A stretch of 64,000 nt of DNA from S5-327 sp965249325 (lineage in GTDB: Bacteria > Chloroflexota > Dehalococcoidia > Lucifugimonadales > Australimonadaceae). Numbering within the stretch: the stretch's first letter is position 1; each line of letters begins with the position of its first letter. The DNA lies in NCBI GenBank assembly GCA_965249325.1, contig CBDFLP010000018.1, positions 62,001 through 126,000 of the forward strand. Direction: 5' to 3'. Under the pieces are notes generated by a model. It worked only from the letters and a program-made list of their open reading frames with translations, was not told the DNA's origin and did no database searches. The translations under genes and the position numbers were made by a program. Shown here one piece after another: positions 10,431 to 19,741 of the stretch.

Positions 10431-11771
10431 CTAAAAGCCAGGCAGGCCCATGCCCGCGAGGCCTCGTTTCTTCCCGGACGCCATCTGTTTCATGAGCTTC
10501 TGCATCTGGCGGAACTGATTCAAGAGCTGGTTGATGTCTGCGGGAGTCGCCCCACTGCCGTTGGCGATGCGTTTGCGCCGACTGCCGTTGATGCGGTCCG
10601 GGTGCTGGCGCTCCCACATCGTCATGGACGATATCATTGCCTCGGTGCGCCGGAGACGCTTCTCATCCAGCGCGTCGGCGGGCAGCTTGGACCGCAGACC
10701 GCGGGCGCCGGGGAGCATCTCCAGGATGGAAGCCAGCGAGCCCATGTTCTGGATCTGCTGTAGTTGCTTGAGGAAATCGTCGAGATCGAACTGGGCCCGG
10801 CGCATCTTGCGTTCGAGCTCGGCGGCTTGCTCCGTTGTGATTTGCTCCTGAGCGCGCTCGACGAGAGTGACGACGTCCCCCATTCCGAGGATGCGTGACG
10901 CCATGCGGTCGGGATGGAACGGTTCGAGGGCGTCCGGCTTCTCGCCGGTGCCGGCGAACTTGATGGGCACCCCCGTCACATGGGTCGCGGAGAGCGCCGC
11001 TCCACCGCGCGCGTCGCCATCGAGCTTCGTCAGGATGAGGCCTGTGAGGCCGATCCGCGCATTGAACTCGACGGCGGCGTTCACAGCGTCCTGGCCGGTC
11101 ATCGCGTCTATGACGAGGAGCGTCTCCGCGGGCTGCAACGAGTCCTTCATTCGCTCGAGCTCGTCCATCAGGTCCCCGTCGACGTGGAGCCGGCCGCCGG
11201 TGTCGACGATGGCCCACTTCACGCCCATCTCCTTGGCGCGCTTCACGCCGTTCGCCGCCACCTTGGGAGCGTCATCCGGACCGGCTTTCTCTCGGTAGAC
11301 GGGGATGTCGAGCTGCTTCCCAAGCGATTCGAGCTGGTCCATCGCGGCAGGCCGGCGGAGATCCGCCGCGATGAGCAGCGCACGCTCCTGGCGCTTGCGC
11401 ATGAAGAGGGCGAGCTTGGCGGCGGCGGTCGTCTTGCCGGAGCCCTGCAACCCGACCAGCATGATGATGCTGGGCGACGCGGGGGCTACGCACAGCTCTC
11501 GATCGCCCTCACCGAGCAGGTCCACGAGGCGGTCGTGTACGAGTTTGACCACCTGCTGGCCCGGCGATACGCCCCGCAACAGACCTTCGCCGGTCGTCTG
11601 CTCCTTGACCTTCGCGACGAACTCGCGGGCGACCTTGAAGTTGACGTCGGCTTCAAGGAGGGCGAGGCGAATCTCCCGCAGCGCCTGATCGAGGTCCTCT
11701 TCGGTGAGCCTGCCCTTGTTCCCGAGCCGGGAGAAGACGCCGGTGAGCTTGTCTGTGAGCGCGTCGAACAT
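10431..11771 (-). CDS. ffh: Signal recognition particle protein Ffh (SRP54)
   Basis: 446 residues. The N domain (MFDALTDKLTGVFSRL) is followed by the GTPase G domain with P-loop GLQGSGKTT, the DTGGRLHVD and TKLDGDARGG motifs, then the methionine-rich M domain that binds 4.5S RNA and signal peptides (MISSMTMWERQHPDRINGSRRKRIANGSG, interrupted here only by description). Its C-terminus is the usual GMGLPGF tail. It works with FtsY to target membrane proteins co-translationally. It is followed on the same strand by the SLOG relic and preceded by a DUF6159 membrane-protein gene, which would be a substrate type for SRP. Confidence 0.96.
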   Translation of the reverse strand: MFDALTDKLTGVFSRLGNKGRLTEEDLDQALREIRLALLEADVNFKVAREFVAKVKEQTTGEGLLRGVSPGQQVVKLVHDRLVDLLGEGDRELCVAPASPSIIMLVGLQGSGKTTAAAKLALFMRKRQERALLIAADLRRPAAMDQLESLGKQLDIPVYREKAGPDDAPKVAANGVKRAKEMGVKWAIVDTGGRLHVDGDLMDELERMKDSLQPAETLLVIDAMTGQDAVNAAVEFNARIGLTGLILTKLDGDARGGAALSATHVTGVPIKFAGTGEKPDALEPFHPDRMASRILGMGDVVTLVERAQEQITTEQAAELERKMRRAQFDLDDFLKQLQQIQNMGSLASILEMLPGARGLRSKLPADALDEKRLRRTEAMISSMTMWERQHPDRINGSRRKRIANGSGATPADINQLLNQFRQMQKLMKQMASGKKRGLAGMGLPGF

Positions 11772-11902
11772 ATCTATCTAAGCCTACCGCTCCCGCTGGC
11801 TCACGGCCAAGGGGGGAGCGCGACCGGCATTGGATCGCCGCCGTGGGGTTGTCCCCACTGCCGTGTGTGGCAGGGCGGCGGCCTAGCCCTACGCTGGCCC
11901 CG

Positions 11903-12637
11903 CTAGGCGGGCGCGGGACGGAAGGCGTTCTGCAGCGTGGGCAGGTCGAAGCCTTCGGGCTGCTCGCCCATGACGTAATCGTAGAGCGCTGCCTTGAATA
12001 CGCCCTCCAGGGCCTGGACGACGGAGAGGGCGAACCCTACCAATACGATGCCCAGCACGATGCCCGCTAGGGGAACAATCAGAGCTAGGAGCAAGGCGGG
12101 GATGACGGCGACAACGAACGCTGCGATGTAGACCAGGAAGAAGCCGAAGGAGGCGGTGAGCTGTCGCCCCCAAGTCTGGCGCACGATGCTAAACGACCGC
12201 TTGATGCTGGTGATGGGCCCGTGATTCTCGGAAACCATCACGGGCACCACGAAGAAGGTGAGGAACTCCCATGCGCCGCCGATGAGACTGACAACAAATT
12301 GGGGGAAGCGCCGTTCCAGGGCGCGGAGCACGAGGTTCACCGCCGCTGAGATGATGGCCCACAGCACGATGTGGTGGATGTGTCGCATCGCATGGCGTAG
12401 ACCCGAGCCAATGTCCGGGTCGCCTCCGCGCAGACGCTCTAGGGCAGCGGAGATCAGCGCCGCGTTGAAGAATACGGTGACGACGTAGGCCGCCACGAGG
12501 AGGATGCCCCTCGCAATCATCGAGGTCTGGCCCTCCCCTGACGAGGAGGTCAGCACGGCGCCTACCAGCCCGATGGGAATCAGGCCGACGACAGAGAACA
12601 CGGGGAAGAGAATGAGTTCCCGGTCTTTCATCAGCAA
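11903..12637 (-). CDS. DUF6159-type membrane protein, N-terminus probably altered
   Basis: 244 residues with about six membrane helices. It matches DUF6159-type proteins: MKDRELILFPVFSVVG at the start, a central amphipathic region, and KRSFSIVRQTWGRQL before the last helices. Function is unknown. Start is uncertain: TTG at 12637 or ATG at 12631, both without a Shine-Dalgarno and close to an upstream in-frame stop. In the neighbouring frame an ATG at 12662 reads MFNSIKHTF, which looks like the normal family N-terminus. A small frameshifting deletion near 12640 is therefore likely. Confidence 0.7.
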   Translation of the reverse strand: MLMKDRELILFPVFSVVGLIPIGLVGAVLTSSSGEGQTSMIARGILLVAAYVVTVFFNAALISAALERLRGGDPDIGSGLRHAMRHIHHIVLWAIISAAVNLVLRALERRFPQFVVSLIGGAWEFLTFFVVPVMVSENHGPITSIKRSFSIVRQTWGRQLTASFGFFLVYIAAFVVAVIPALLLALIVPLAGIVLGIVLVGFALSVVQALEGVFKAALYDYVMGEQPEGFDLPTLQNAFRPAPA

Positions 12638-12725
12638 AGGTGTGCTTTATTGAGTTGAACATAAGAGAGTCCTCCAGAGGCGAAGCGTAACTAATCGGAG
12701 CATATATTCCCGCGAGCCAAGATGC

Positions 12726-13364
12726 CTAAAAGCTCTGCCGTCCTTCGAAGGCCTTGGTGAGCGTGAGGTCGTCGGCGTACTCGAGGTCTCCGCCTACCGG
12801 CAGGCCCCGGGCGAGCCGGGTGACCTTGGGGCCCAACGGCTGCGCAATCTGGCGGATGTACATTGCCGTCGCCTCGCCCTCCACGGTGGGGTTCGTCGCC
12901 ACGACGATCTCTTCGATGGGCTCGTCGGCGATGCGCATGAGCATCTCGCGGATGCGCAGGTCTGCTGGGCCTATGTTGTTCATCGGGTCGATGACGCCGT
13001 GGAGAACGTGATAGAGCCCTCGGAACACGTTGGTCCGTTCCAATGCCAGAACGTCCAACGGCTCTTGGACGACGCACAGGCGCGTCTGGTCGCGCGACGG
13101 GTCCGCGCATACCCCGCACGGGTCGGACTCGGTGATGTTCTGGCAGCGCGAGCAGAAGCCGACCCGGTCCTTCACGGAGCCGATGGCCTCGGCGAGGTCG
13201 TGCGCCTCCTGGGCCGGCATCCGGATCAGATAATAGGCGAGCCGCTGGGCCGTCTTTGGTCCGATGCCCGGCAGCTTATGCAGCTGATCGATCAGGCGCG
13301 CCACAGGCGGCGCGAGAGAAGGATGCGACGCCTCGGAGAAGCCTTGCGAGCCGTAGGAGGTCAA
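12726..13364 (-). CDS. recR: Recombination mediator protein RecR
   Basis: About 212 residues from a TTG at 13364, chosen because RecR proteins run near 200 residues and the conserved start LAPPVARLIDQLHKLPG follows soon after; no ATG is available. The helix-hairpin-helix is GIGPKTAQRLAYYL. The Cys4 zinc finger is CSRCQNITESDPCGVCADP, and the TOPRIM domain follows (LCVVQEPLDVLALE...). It ends in YADDLTLTKAFEGRQSF. With RecO and RecF it loads RecA at gaps. It is last in the minus-strand cluster ybeY-dnaX-ebfC-recR, a widely conserved order. Confidence 0.93.
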   Translation of the reverse strand: MTSYGSQGFSEASHPSLAPPVARLIDQLHKLPGIGPKTAQRLAYYLIRMPAQEAHDLAEAIGSVKDRVGFCSRCQNITESDPCGVCADPSRDQTRLCVVQEPLDVLALERTNVFRGLYHVLHGVIDPMNNIGPADLRIREMLMRIADEPIEEIVVATNPTVEGEATAMYIRQIAQPLGPKVTRLARGLPVGGDLEYADDLTLTKAFEGRQSF

Positions 13365-13371
13365 GGGCGCG

Positions 13372-13674
13372 CTACATGCCCGGGAGCTTGAGTCCGCCGG
13401 TGATCGCGCCGAGCCTTTGCGCCGCGAGTTCCTGGGACTTGGCGAGCGCCTCATTCACCGCGGCGAGCACCATGTCCTGCAGGATATCGACATCCTCTGG
13501 GTCAACAGCGTCGGGGTCTATGATGATGGACTCGATGGTCTGCTTGCCGGTCGCGACAACCTTCACGGCCCCGCCTCCCGCAGACGCTTCGACCACCTCC
13601 GACTCGAGCTCTTCCTGGGCTTTGGCCAGCCGCGCCTGGAGCTGTTGCGCTTGCTTGAGCATGTTCCTATTCAT
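13372..13674 (-). CDS. ebfC: YbaB/EbfC family nucleoid-associated protein
   Basis: 100 residues, the normal family length. The N-terminal coiled helix (MNRNMLKQAQQLQARLAKAQ) and a central beta region (EASAGGGAVKVVATGKQTI) are typical, with the DILQDMVLAAVNEAL helix near the end. The dimer binds DNA without strong sequence preference. It begins 5 bases after dnaX and ends 7 bases before the proposed recR start, so all three are probably one transcript. Confidence 0.93.
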   Translation of the reverse strand: MNRNMLKQAQQLQARLAKAQEELESEVVEASAGGGAVKVVATGKQTIESIIIDPDAVDPEDVDILQDMVLAAVNEALAKSQELAAQRLGAITGGLKLPGM

Positions 13675-13679
13675 GGTTC

Positions 13680-15665
13680 CTATTCCTCTCGCGGTAACCC
13701 GGATGTCGCTCCGAACGCGACCGCGAACGTCTGCGTCTCCCCGGCAGCGGTCGGCTGGACGGGCGACGTGGTGGGTTCCGGCGATTGTTGGGCTATGGCC
13801 CGCCTGTCATCCGCCTCGACAGGGGCAAGCGCGTCCTCGGCGGGCGTCTGCCTGAGGGGCGGCCCGATGGATGCGGACGTATCCTCCGTCGGCGCTTGCC
13901 GGATGGGTGGTTCTGCGGGTTCGGGCGTGTCTTCCGGGGGAGCTTGCTGGATGGGCGGACCTGCGGATTCGGGAGGGTCCTCCGTGGGAGCTTGCCTGGT
14001 GGGCGGCGGCGCGTCCTCGCTCTTGGAGACTACCTGACCGCCGAGGTTTACCGCCGCTTGGACGAGATGCCCGGCGGAGCTTTGCCCCTTCTGCCCCGAC
14101 GCGCTTCCTCCATCGGCGCTGCTCTCAACCCTGATGGTGAAGTGATCCCCAAGCGCTTGCTGTAGGACCTTCTCGACCTCGATTCGGCACGGGGGGTCGT
14201 CCAGTTCGGACTGCAAACGTTCACTGTTGGACTGATGCGAGAACGTGACAACCACGGTGTTCCCGTCTATCGACCGGCTCGCCGAACTCCGCAACAACGC
14301 GGCCACGTCGAACTTCCGCCGGGGTACGTGGCTCAGAGCCTTGAGAATCGCCGGCCACTGGGCCGCGAGTCTCCGATCGACCGGCGCAGTGGGGTCGAAA
14401 GCGGGAATCGGGGCCGGGTCGCTCGGCGCGTTGGTCGGCGGGGCCTGTCGCTGCGGGGGTTGCTGGGGCCGAGGTTGGCTGGGCGCTCCTTGCGGACGGA
14501 ACGGAGGCGGGCCAGGGGCGGGCCGGCCTTGGGGCATGGCGGCGGGCGCTGGGGCTTGGTTCGCCGGGGCGGGCGCGGCCTGCTCAGGCTCCAGCGCCAA
14601 CTCAACTGTGGCCAGCTCCAGGGGCAACGGCGACGGCTGATCGAACCGGAGGGAGACCTGGCCGAACAGTCGGAGCGCACGCATGATGTGCTCGATGGAC
14701 ACGCTGGCCGCCGCGAACGAGAGTTGCGACTGCGCTTCCTTTGACAGTTCGAGCGAGTCGGACACGCCGCTCTTCATCAGCAGGGCGGCGCGCAGGAAGT
14801 CGACCGTCATCCGGTGGAGCGGCCGCAGGTCCAGTCCTTCGCTTGCAACGGAGTTGATGACTTCGAGGGCCTGGGTGGCGCCGCCGGTGAGCAAGTGCTT
14901 CACCAGGGCCAATGCTCGATCCTCGCCGCCCGCGCCCAATAGCTCGCGCACCTGCTCGACGCTCAGGCTCGTCCCGAAGGAGGTGATGAGCTGGTCGAGA
15001 AGATTCGTGGCGTCGCGCAGGCTTCCGCCCGCCGTGCGGGCCACGAGGCGGAGCACTTCAGGCGAAGCGTCGATGCCCTCCTCCTGGGCGATAGCCGCGA
15101 GCCGCTCGACGATGTCCGCCATAGCGATGCGGTGGAAGTCGAAGCGCTGGCAGCGGGAGATGATGGTCGCCGGTAGGCGGTGCGGCTCCGTCGTGGCCAG
15201 GATGAAGACCGTATTCGGCGGGGGCTCTTCCAGCGTTTTCAGAAAGGCGTTGAAGGCGTCGTTGGTCAGCGCGTGGGCCTCGTCGATGATGTAGACCTTG
15301 TTTCTGCCGAGTGTCGGTGCGAACCGGACCTTCTCGCGTAGGTCGCGCATCTCGTCGATTCCGCGATTGCTGGCGGCGTCAATCTCAATGAGGTCGACGA
15401 AGCTGCCGTTCTCTATGGCGCGGCAGTTGTTGCAAGCGCCGCAGGGGTCGCCGACGCCGGGTGGGCGCATCGTGCAGTTCAAGGACTTGGCGAGGACGCG
15501 CGCCGTGCTCGTCTTCCCCGTCCCACGCGGTCCGCACAGCAGGTAAGCGTGCGACGCGCGGTCGTTCGCGATGGCCTGGGTCAGCGTCTGGGTGATGGGG
15601 CCTTGCCCCACGATGTCAGCGAATCGCGGGGGGCGCCATTTGCGGTAGAGCACCTCGCCGCTCAC
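13680..15665 (-). CDS. dnaX: DNA polymerase III subunit gamma/tau
   Basis: 661 residues. The clamp-loader AAA+ domain has P-loop GPRGTGKTST near residue 45, a zinc site (GDPCGACNNC), the IIDEAH Walker B box and sensor ATTEPHRLP. The middle carries a Pro/Gln-rich linker (residues about 360-410), then a tau-like domain, then four 16-residue tandem repeats of the form QAPTEDPPESAGPPIQ near the C-terminus. Start is GTG at 15665, overlapping the ybeY stop by three bases, which implies translational coupling. No frameshift site for gamma was looked for in detail. Confidence 0.95.
   Translation of the reverse strand: MSGEVLYRKWRPPRFADIVGQGPITQTLTQAIANDRASHAYLLCGPRGTGKTSTARVLAKSLNCTMRPPGVGDPCGACNNCRAIENGSFVDLIEIDAASNRGIDEMRDLREKVRFAPTLGRNKVYIIDEAHALTNDAFNAFLKTLEEPPPNTVFILATTEPHRLPATIISRCQRFDFHRIAMADIVERLAAIAQEEGIDASPEVLRLVARTAGGSLRDATNLLDQLITSFGTSLSVEQVRELLGAGGEDRALALVKHLLTGGATQALEVINSVASEGLDLRPLHRMTVDFLRAALLMKSGVSDSLELSKEAQSQLSFAAASVSIEHIMRALRLFGQVSLRFDQPSPLPLELATVELALEPEQAAPAPANQAPAPAAMPQGRPAPGPPPFRPQGAPSQPRPQQPPQRQAPPTNAPSDPAPIPAFDPTAPVDRRLAAQWPAILKALSHVPRRKFDVAALLRSSASRSIDGNTVVVTFSHQSNSERLQSELDDPPCRIEVEKVLQQALGDHFTIRVESSADGGSASGQKGQSSAGHLVQAAVNLGGQVVSKSEDAPPPTRQAPTEDPPESAGPPIQQAPPEDTPEPAEPPIRQAPTEDTSASIGPPLRQTPAEDALAPVEADDRRAIAQQSPEPTTSPVQPTAAGETQTFAVAFGATSGLPREE
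13803..13994 (-). repeat. 48-bp tandem repeat inside dnaX
   Basis: Four imperfect 48-bp units start on the minus strand at 13994, 13946, 13898 and 13850. Each encodes 16 residues beginning QAP/QTP and ending PP(I/L)(Q/R) (last unit degenerate). The unit lies in the disordered tail of tau, where length variation by slippage would be tolerated. Confidence 0.8.
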
Positions 15666-16219
15666 GACGCCGCTCCGCCAGGCGCGCGGGCACCTTCTCC
15701 CTGTCCCGTGGGGAGAAGGGAAAGCGTGCCCAGAGCCCTGTTCTCCATTGCCTTCATCGCTGCTTCTTCGTCCGGCGCCGCGTGGTCGTAGCCAAGCAGG
15801 TGGAGGACGCCGTGCACGATGAGCAGAGCGACCTCTTCCTCAACCGTCACATTGTGCTCGTCCGCTTGCCGAGCAGCCAAGGGGTAGGACAGCACAACCT
15901 CCCCAAGGCTGGGGGTCTCGCCGGGCATATCGGGGAACGCCGGGTTGGAATCTACGTCCGGCGCATCCTGGTCGAGGACCTCGCCGTGCTGGCCGAAGGA
16001 GAGGACGTCCGTCACTTCGTCGAATCCGCGGAATCGCCGATTGAGGTCGTGCAGGGTCTCGTCGTCAGCCACCACGATGCTCGCGGAGGCGCCGCCGTCG
16101 GGGTCGGCAACGGCGAGCGCCGCCGCCGCTGTCCGCCGCACCCAGACCGCCTTCACCGAGCCCCGGAAAGCCGGAAACACTTGGACGTCGATTTGCCGTT
16201 TGTTTGGTCTTGGCGCCAT
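15662..16219 (-). CDS. ybeY: Endoribonuclease YbeY (rRNA maturation)
   Basis: 185 residues from the ATG at 16219; the frame is open further upstream but that part covers a palindromic repeat. The zinc motif HGVLHLLGYDHAAPDEEAAM is intact, and LNRRFRGFDEVTDVLSF is the conserved central strand. YbeY processes 16S rRNA 3' ends and takes part in ribosome quality control. The last 20 or so codons (LLPTGQGEGARAPGG) are encoded by a copy of the CCTTCTCCC palindrome, so the C-terminal tail is repeat-derived. It overlaps dnaX. Confidence 0.93.
   Translation of the reverse strand: MAPRPNKRQIDVQVFPAFRGSVKAVWVRRTAAAALAVADPDGGASASIVVADDETLHDLNRRFRGFDEVTDVLSFGQHGEVLDQDAPDVDSNPAFPDMPGETPSLGEVVLSYPLAARQADEHNVTVEEEVALLIVHGVLHLLGYDHAAPDEEAAMKAMENRALGTLSLLPTGQGEGARAPGGAAS
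15693..15720. repeat. Palindromic repeat copy inside the 3' end of ybeY
   Basis: CCTTCTCCC (15693-15701) pairs with GGGAGAAGG (15711-15719). It is the same kind of stem as the intergenic repeats, but here lies inside coding sequence and supplies the protein's tail. Confidence 0.7.
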
Positions 16220-16254
16220 GAGCTTGAGCTGTGCGGGGATGGTAGCACAGCAAA

Positions 16255-16278
16255 CCGTCTCTCCCCGGCGAGAGACGG
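16255..16278. repeat. Short palindrome upstream of ybeY
   Basis: CCGTCTCTC (16255-16263) pairs with GAGAGACGG (16270-16278) around a CCCGGC loop, followed by GGGGGAGAGG. It lies just upstream of ybeY and belongs to the same dispersed GC-rich family. Confidence 0.55.
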
Positions 16279-16339
16279 CATGGGGGAGAGGCGGCATGCC
16301 GCAGGCGACTCAGGGCAGGCTCCTCGTGTAGGCGCCGGG

Positions 16340-16822
16340 CTAGCCCGAATTGCCTCCGCTGCCTCGGTCCATCATCTGCTGTAGCTGCGGGGAGGCGACT
16401 ACGTTGTAATGGACGCGGCGGGACTCCTCGTCGTCGATCGAGCCGATGACAACGTTGGCGCCGAGCTTCTTCATCTCGATGTCCGCCTGCAGCGCCATCT
16501 GGACCCGCTGGGCCTGGCCCGCCTTCGCTCCCGGAGGGCGGCTAACCTCGAAGTGGCCCTCAACCTTCGCCTGACGATTGCCGTCCTCATCCACGAAGTC
16601 CAGTGTGAGCCGGTGGCGCTCGTTGGTCTTCCCCCAGGGGACGTTTACGGAGACGGCGAGGGCGATGCGCCTGCGGACCGGCAGGGGCGAGGAGACGGTG
16701 ATGCGGTCGAACCCGCCGCCGAGCAGGTAGAGCTTGCCGCCGTTCACCTCGGCGGCGTCGGCGAGAATCAGCCATTCAATCGCCATCGCCTCTTCAGCGA
16801 AGGGGTTGGGAATGTTGGTCAT
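16340..16822 (-). CDS. DUF6941-type protein of unknown function
   Basis: 160 residues from ATG 16822, which has AGGAGCCCC upstream. The opening AIEWLILADAAEVNGGKLYLLGG is characteristic of DUF6941: a short all-beta protein beginning with a strand that ends in LxGGG(F/W)D. The middle is rich in beta strands, and the end is Gln/Gly rich (QLQQMMDRGSGGNSG). No catalytic motif, signal or membrane segment is visible. It is a single gene between ybeY and the aldolase gene. Confidence 0.7.
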   Translation of the reverse strand: MTNIPNPFAEEAMAIEWLILADAAEVNGGKLYLLGGGFDRITVSSPLPVRRRIALAVSVNVPWGKTNERHRLTLDFVDEDGNRQAKVEGHFEVSRPPGAKAGQAQRVQMALQADIEMKKLGANVVIGSIDDEESRRVHYNVVASPQLQQMMDRGSGGNSG

Positions 16823-16977
16823 CGCAGGGGCTCCTTGGGGGCTGAGGTGGGAACGAGGAGGAGGGCGCGCTCCGCCTAGGCCATTCAAGATACACGGCCT
16901 TTGCCGACGGGGGCCGGAGCCATCGGCCCAGGTGGCGGCGCGTCAGCTTGGTCTGCCTTCTCCGGCGGAGGCGACCT

Positions 16978-17763
16978 CTAGGGGGCGTCGAGGTCGTCCG
17001 GAAGGCCGTAGCCGCTTACCTGCAGCAGCTTGACGTAGTGGTTCCAGGCGAAGTTCTCGGCGCCGGAGACGCGCTCCCGCCAGCCGCCGGCCTGCCGTGG
17101 GGCTCTAGGACCATACCGGCCCATGTCCTGGTCGGAGAGCAGCACAGGCTCGCGGCCCGACAGGGCAATCTCCCACATGATGCGCGATAGCCGGTCGAAC
17201 CGGATGGCTAGGGAAGTGGCCTGCTCCACAGTGGGCGCGTGGACGCTGATGCCGTGGCCCCGCATCAGCACCACGTCCCGGTCGCCCATGTGGGCCAGCA
17301 TGTCGGCGGCCTGCTGCTTGTCGGTCACCGTGGCGGCCCGCGGATAGACCGGTACGCCCTTTGTGACGATGCTGAGCGAGGAAGGGTCGTATCCGCCGAA
17401 CACCGGCTTGTACTCAATCTCCGTTACGCCGCAGAGGAGGGCGTACCACGGGTGCGCATGTACGACGGCGCCGGCCTGGGGCTTGGCGCGGTAGATTTCG
17501 CCGTGGATGGGGGTCTCGCTGGGAGAGCCGTGCTCGTCGCCGACGTGCGCCCCCTCGCCGTCGAAGTCGGTGCGGCGGATGTTATGCACGCCGGTGAAGG
17601 CGATGCCTTCTTCCTTGCCGCCACGGCACCGGATGAACATCTCGTCCGTGCCCGGTATCCGCGCGCTGACGTGTCCGGTGGACTCGTTCACGAGTCCCAG
17701 CATTCCGAGGATGCGGCACGAGACCGCCACCTTCCAGCGCAGCTCGTCGTGGGCGCTAGTCAC
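16978..17763 (-). CDS. Class II aldolase/adducin family protein
   Basis: 261 residues from GTG 17763, preceded by GGGAGGAAG. Zinc ligands are the HAHPW pair near residue 104 and the later RGHGISV histidine; the early GLVNESTGHVSARIPG is the phosphate/substrate loop of the family. Members cleave or decarboxylate sugar-phosphate-like or other hydroxy-acid substrates. The specific reaction cannot be told. It is followed on the same strand by a small unknown protein gene and a Rieske oxygenase gene, which together suggest a catabolic unit for an aromatic or hydroxylated compound. Confidence 0.85.
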   Translation of the reverse strand: MTSAHDELRWKVAVSCRILGMLGLVNESTGHVSARIPGTDEMFIRCRGGKEEGIAFTGVHNIRRTDFDGEGAHVGDEHGSPSETPIHGEIYRAKPQAGAVVHAHPWYALLCGVTEIEYKPVFGGYDPSSLSIVTKGVPVYPRAATVTDKQQAADMLAHMGDRDVVLMRGHGISVHAPTVEQATSLAIRFDRLSRIMWEIALSGREPVLLSDQDMGRYGPRAPRQAGGWRERVSGAENFAWNHYVKLLQVSGYGLPDDLDAP

Positions 17764-17848
17764 AACTGCTTCCTCCCTTATGCTCTCCGTGCGGGGCGAC
17801 CAAGCGGTATCGAGGTGGTTTGTCTCTAGGGCTGGGCGCGCTGCCGGC

Positions 17849-18058
17849 CTACGTCGGGCCGACGAACCTGCCGCCGTCGAACGTCGCTATATCGTCGGCG
17901 GCGACCGACCCCTCCGAGCCTACTACCGCGTCGCTGCCCAGGACTTCGACGTATTTGACCGTGGCGGCAAGGCCGCCGTCCTCGACGCCCAGCAGCTCGA
18001 CGATGTCGCCATAGGATGTTACGAGTCGCGTTCCCTTTTCCAAGCCGTCGATTTTCAT
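17849..18058 (-). CDS. Small conserved-looking protein of unknown function
   Basis: 69 residues. GAGGAAACG stands directly before the ATG at 18058, so translation is plausible. The sequence is acidic, beta-rich and soluble (KGTRLVTSYGDIVELLGVE) with no recognised motif. It lies between the oxygenase (22 bases upstream) and the aldolase on the same strand and is probably co-transcribed with them. I do not recognise the family. Confidence 0.6.
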   Translation of the reverse strand: MKIDGLEKGTRLVTSYGDIVELLGVEDGGLAATVKYVEVLGSDAVVGSEGSVAADDIATFDGGRFVGPT

Positions 18059-18079
18059 CGTTTCCTCAGGAGGCTCGGC

Positions 18080-19483
18080 CTAGCCGGGCGAGATTTCGGT
18101 CACAGGAGTCACGCCGGGCTCGTACTCCGGCGGCAGCGTGAAGCCCTTGCGGGCGGCGCGTTCCAGGAAGACGGAGTTGAACTTGCCCGCCTGCCCGCTG
18201 GAGAGCGCCTCCACGCGTTGTCCGTAGCCGTAGACGTCATCAGTGGAGACGGCCTGGTTCGCGCCTTCGTCCTGACCGTCGAACGGAAGCATGACCATCT
18301 CGTTCGCCACGGGATCACGGAAGGTGTTCATCGGCTCTCCGCCGTCCTCGACCAGCTTCATCTGTTCGAGGAGCATGCGCCGGTACATGATGACGCCAAC
18401 GTCGGACTGCCCCAGCTTTTCTAGATAGCGGCGCGTGAGCGGTCCCTGGGAGACCCAAGCGAAGTTGTCCTGACCGCTGTTGTTGTCGAGTTGCCCCCAG
18501 ATGGGTAGGCCGTCGGCGTCCACTTGAGGAAGGGGCACGCGGTAGTAAGGAATCTCGTCGCCTGCCTGGTCCACCGGTTCGCCCTCGTCAGGGAAGTGCG
18601 CGCCATACCAGACGTAGTAGGTGTTGGTGTCGTCCATGGGAACGCGGATCTGGAAGTGATGCCCGCCGGAACCGTGCTCGAGGTTCGGGAAGACTACCGG
18701 GTGACCGATGTTCCACGACGGCGATGAGTCCGGGTCCTCGCCATCGAGGAGGCGGTGCTTCAGGATGCCGTGCTCAAAGGCGGTGAATCCGGCTTTCGCG
18801 TGGTGGCGGATTTTTGCGCCCTTCCGCCAGTAGGGGCCGGCGTCAGGATTGGCCTCGAACCTTTAGATCCCCCATACGTTGCCCCTATCGCGCAGGATGC
18901 CGAGCCGTTCGAGCACGTAGTTCGAGAAGTAGCGGTGCAGGAACTCGCCATGCATGGGGTCCAACGAGTTCTCCATGACCTGGAGCCAGTTGCACGGCAC
19001 GACCGCCCACCCGATGCTGCGGGTCATTCCCGGCTCGACGAAGGGGTAGTAGCGGGGCAGCAGCGGCCGGGGGTCCGGGCCCATGTAGGCGAAGATTAGT
19101 CCGCCCAGCTCTTCGACGGGATAGGCCTTGAGCTTGACCCGGGTGGCGAAGGTCGAGTCCTCCGCCTCGGCGGGGGTCTCGATGCACTGGCCGGTCTCGT
19201 CGTAGAGCCAGCCATGGTAGGGGCACCGGAGCCCCTCGTCCTCCGGTATGCCGAACAGCAGGTTGCCCCGGCGGTGGGCGCACGACGCCTCGATCAGGCC
19301 AATCGTCCCGCTTCGATTGCGGTAGAGGACGAGGTCCTCGCCGAGGAGCCGCACCGCTTTCGTGGGGTTCTTGACGAGCTCGCCGGCGGCGGCGATCGGG
19401 TGCCAGTAGCGCCGCATCAGCTCGCCCATGGGCGTTCCGGGCCCGACTCTGGTGATACGGCCGTTCTGTTCGACGGTAAGCAT
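18080..19483 (-). pseudogene. Rieske non-haem iron oxygenase alpha subunit, interrupted by one in-frame TAA
   Basis: The reading frame is continuous over 467 codons except for a TAA at 18863-18865. Before it (from ATG 19483) are the Rieske [2Fe-2S] ligands CAH and CPYHGW near residues 63-86 and the mononuclear iron motif DPMHGEFLH near 190. After it the same frame continues RFEANPDAGPYWRKG, then MDDTNTYYVWYGAHF and a normal C-terminus. The gene resembles phthalate 4,5-dioxygenase-type oxygenases. One base change (from CAA, AAA or GAA) would explain the stop. An ATG at 19528 is an alternative start. No reductase partner is nearby. Confidence 0.85.
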
Positions 19484-19741
19484 GATTCCCCCAGACTGGC
19501 GCTGGTCTTCCCTTGCTTTGAGGTTCATGGCGAGGAAGCGGCACGCGCCGAAGTAGCCTCGCTATTGCCAAGGCGGCCACGCACGGTGGACCTCGGGCGA
19601 CGATACCCCAACCGGTTAGGCGTGTCACCTGTCGAGTGGGCCCGCCACGGGGCGCGGGAGGCTTCCCGTCCGGGTGATGGCGTCCGCGTGGCTCAATCCG
19701 CAAAAGCCGGACGCGGGCGCGACGGATATCCTAGCTCCGCG
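19484..19741. other. Intergenic region without a gene
   Basis: About 260 bases between the divergent Rieske gene and the promoter of the ABC ATPase gene. No coding frame, hairpin or known RNA was recognised. Confidence 0.5.
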
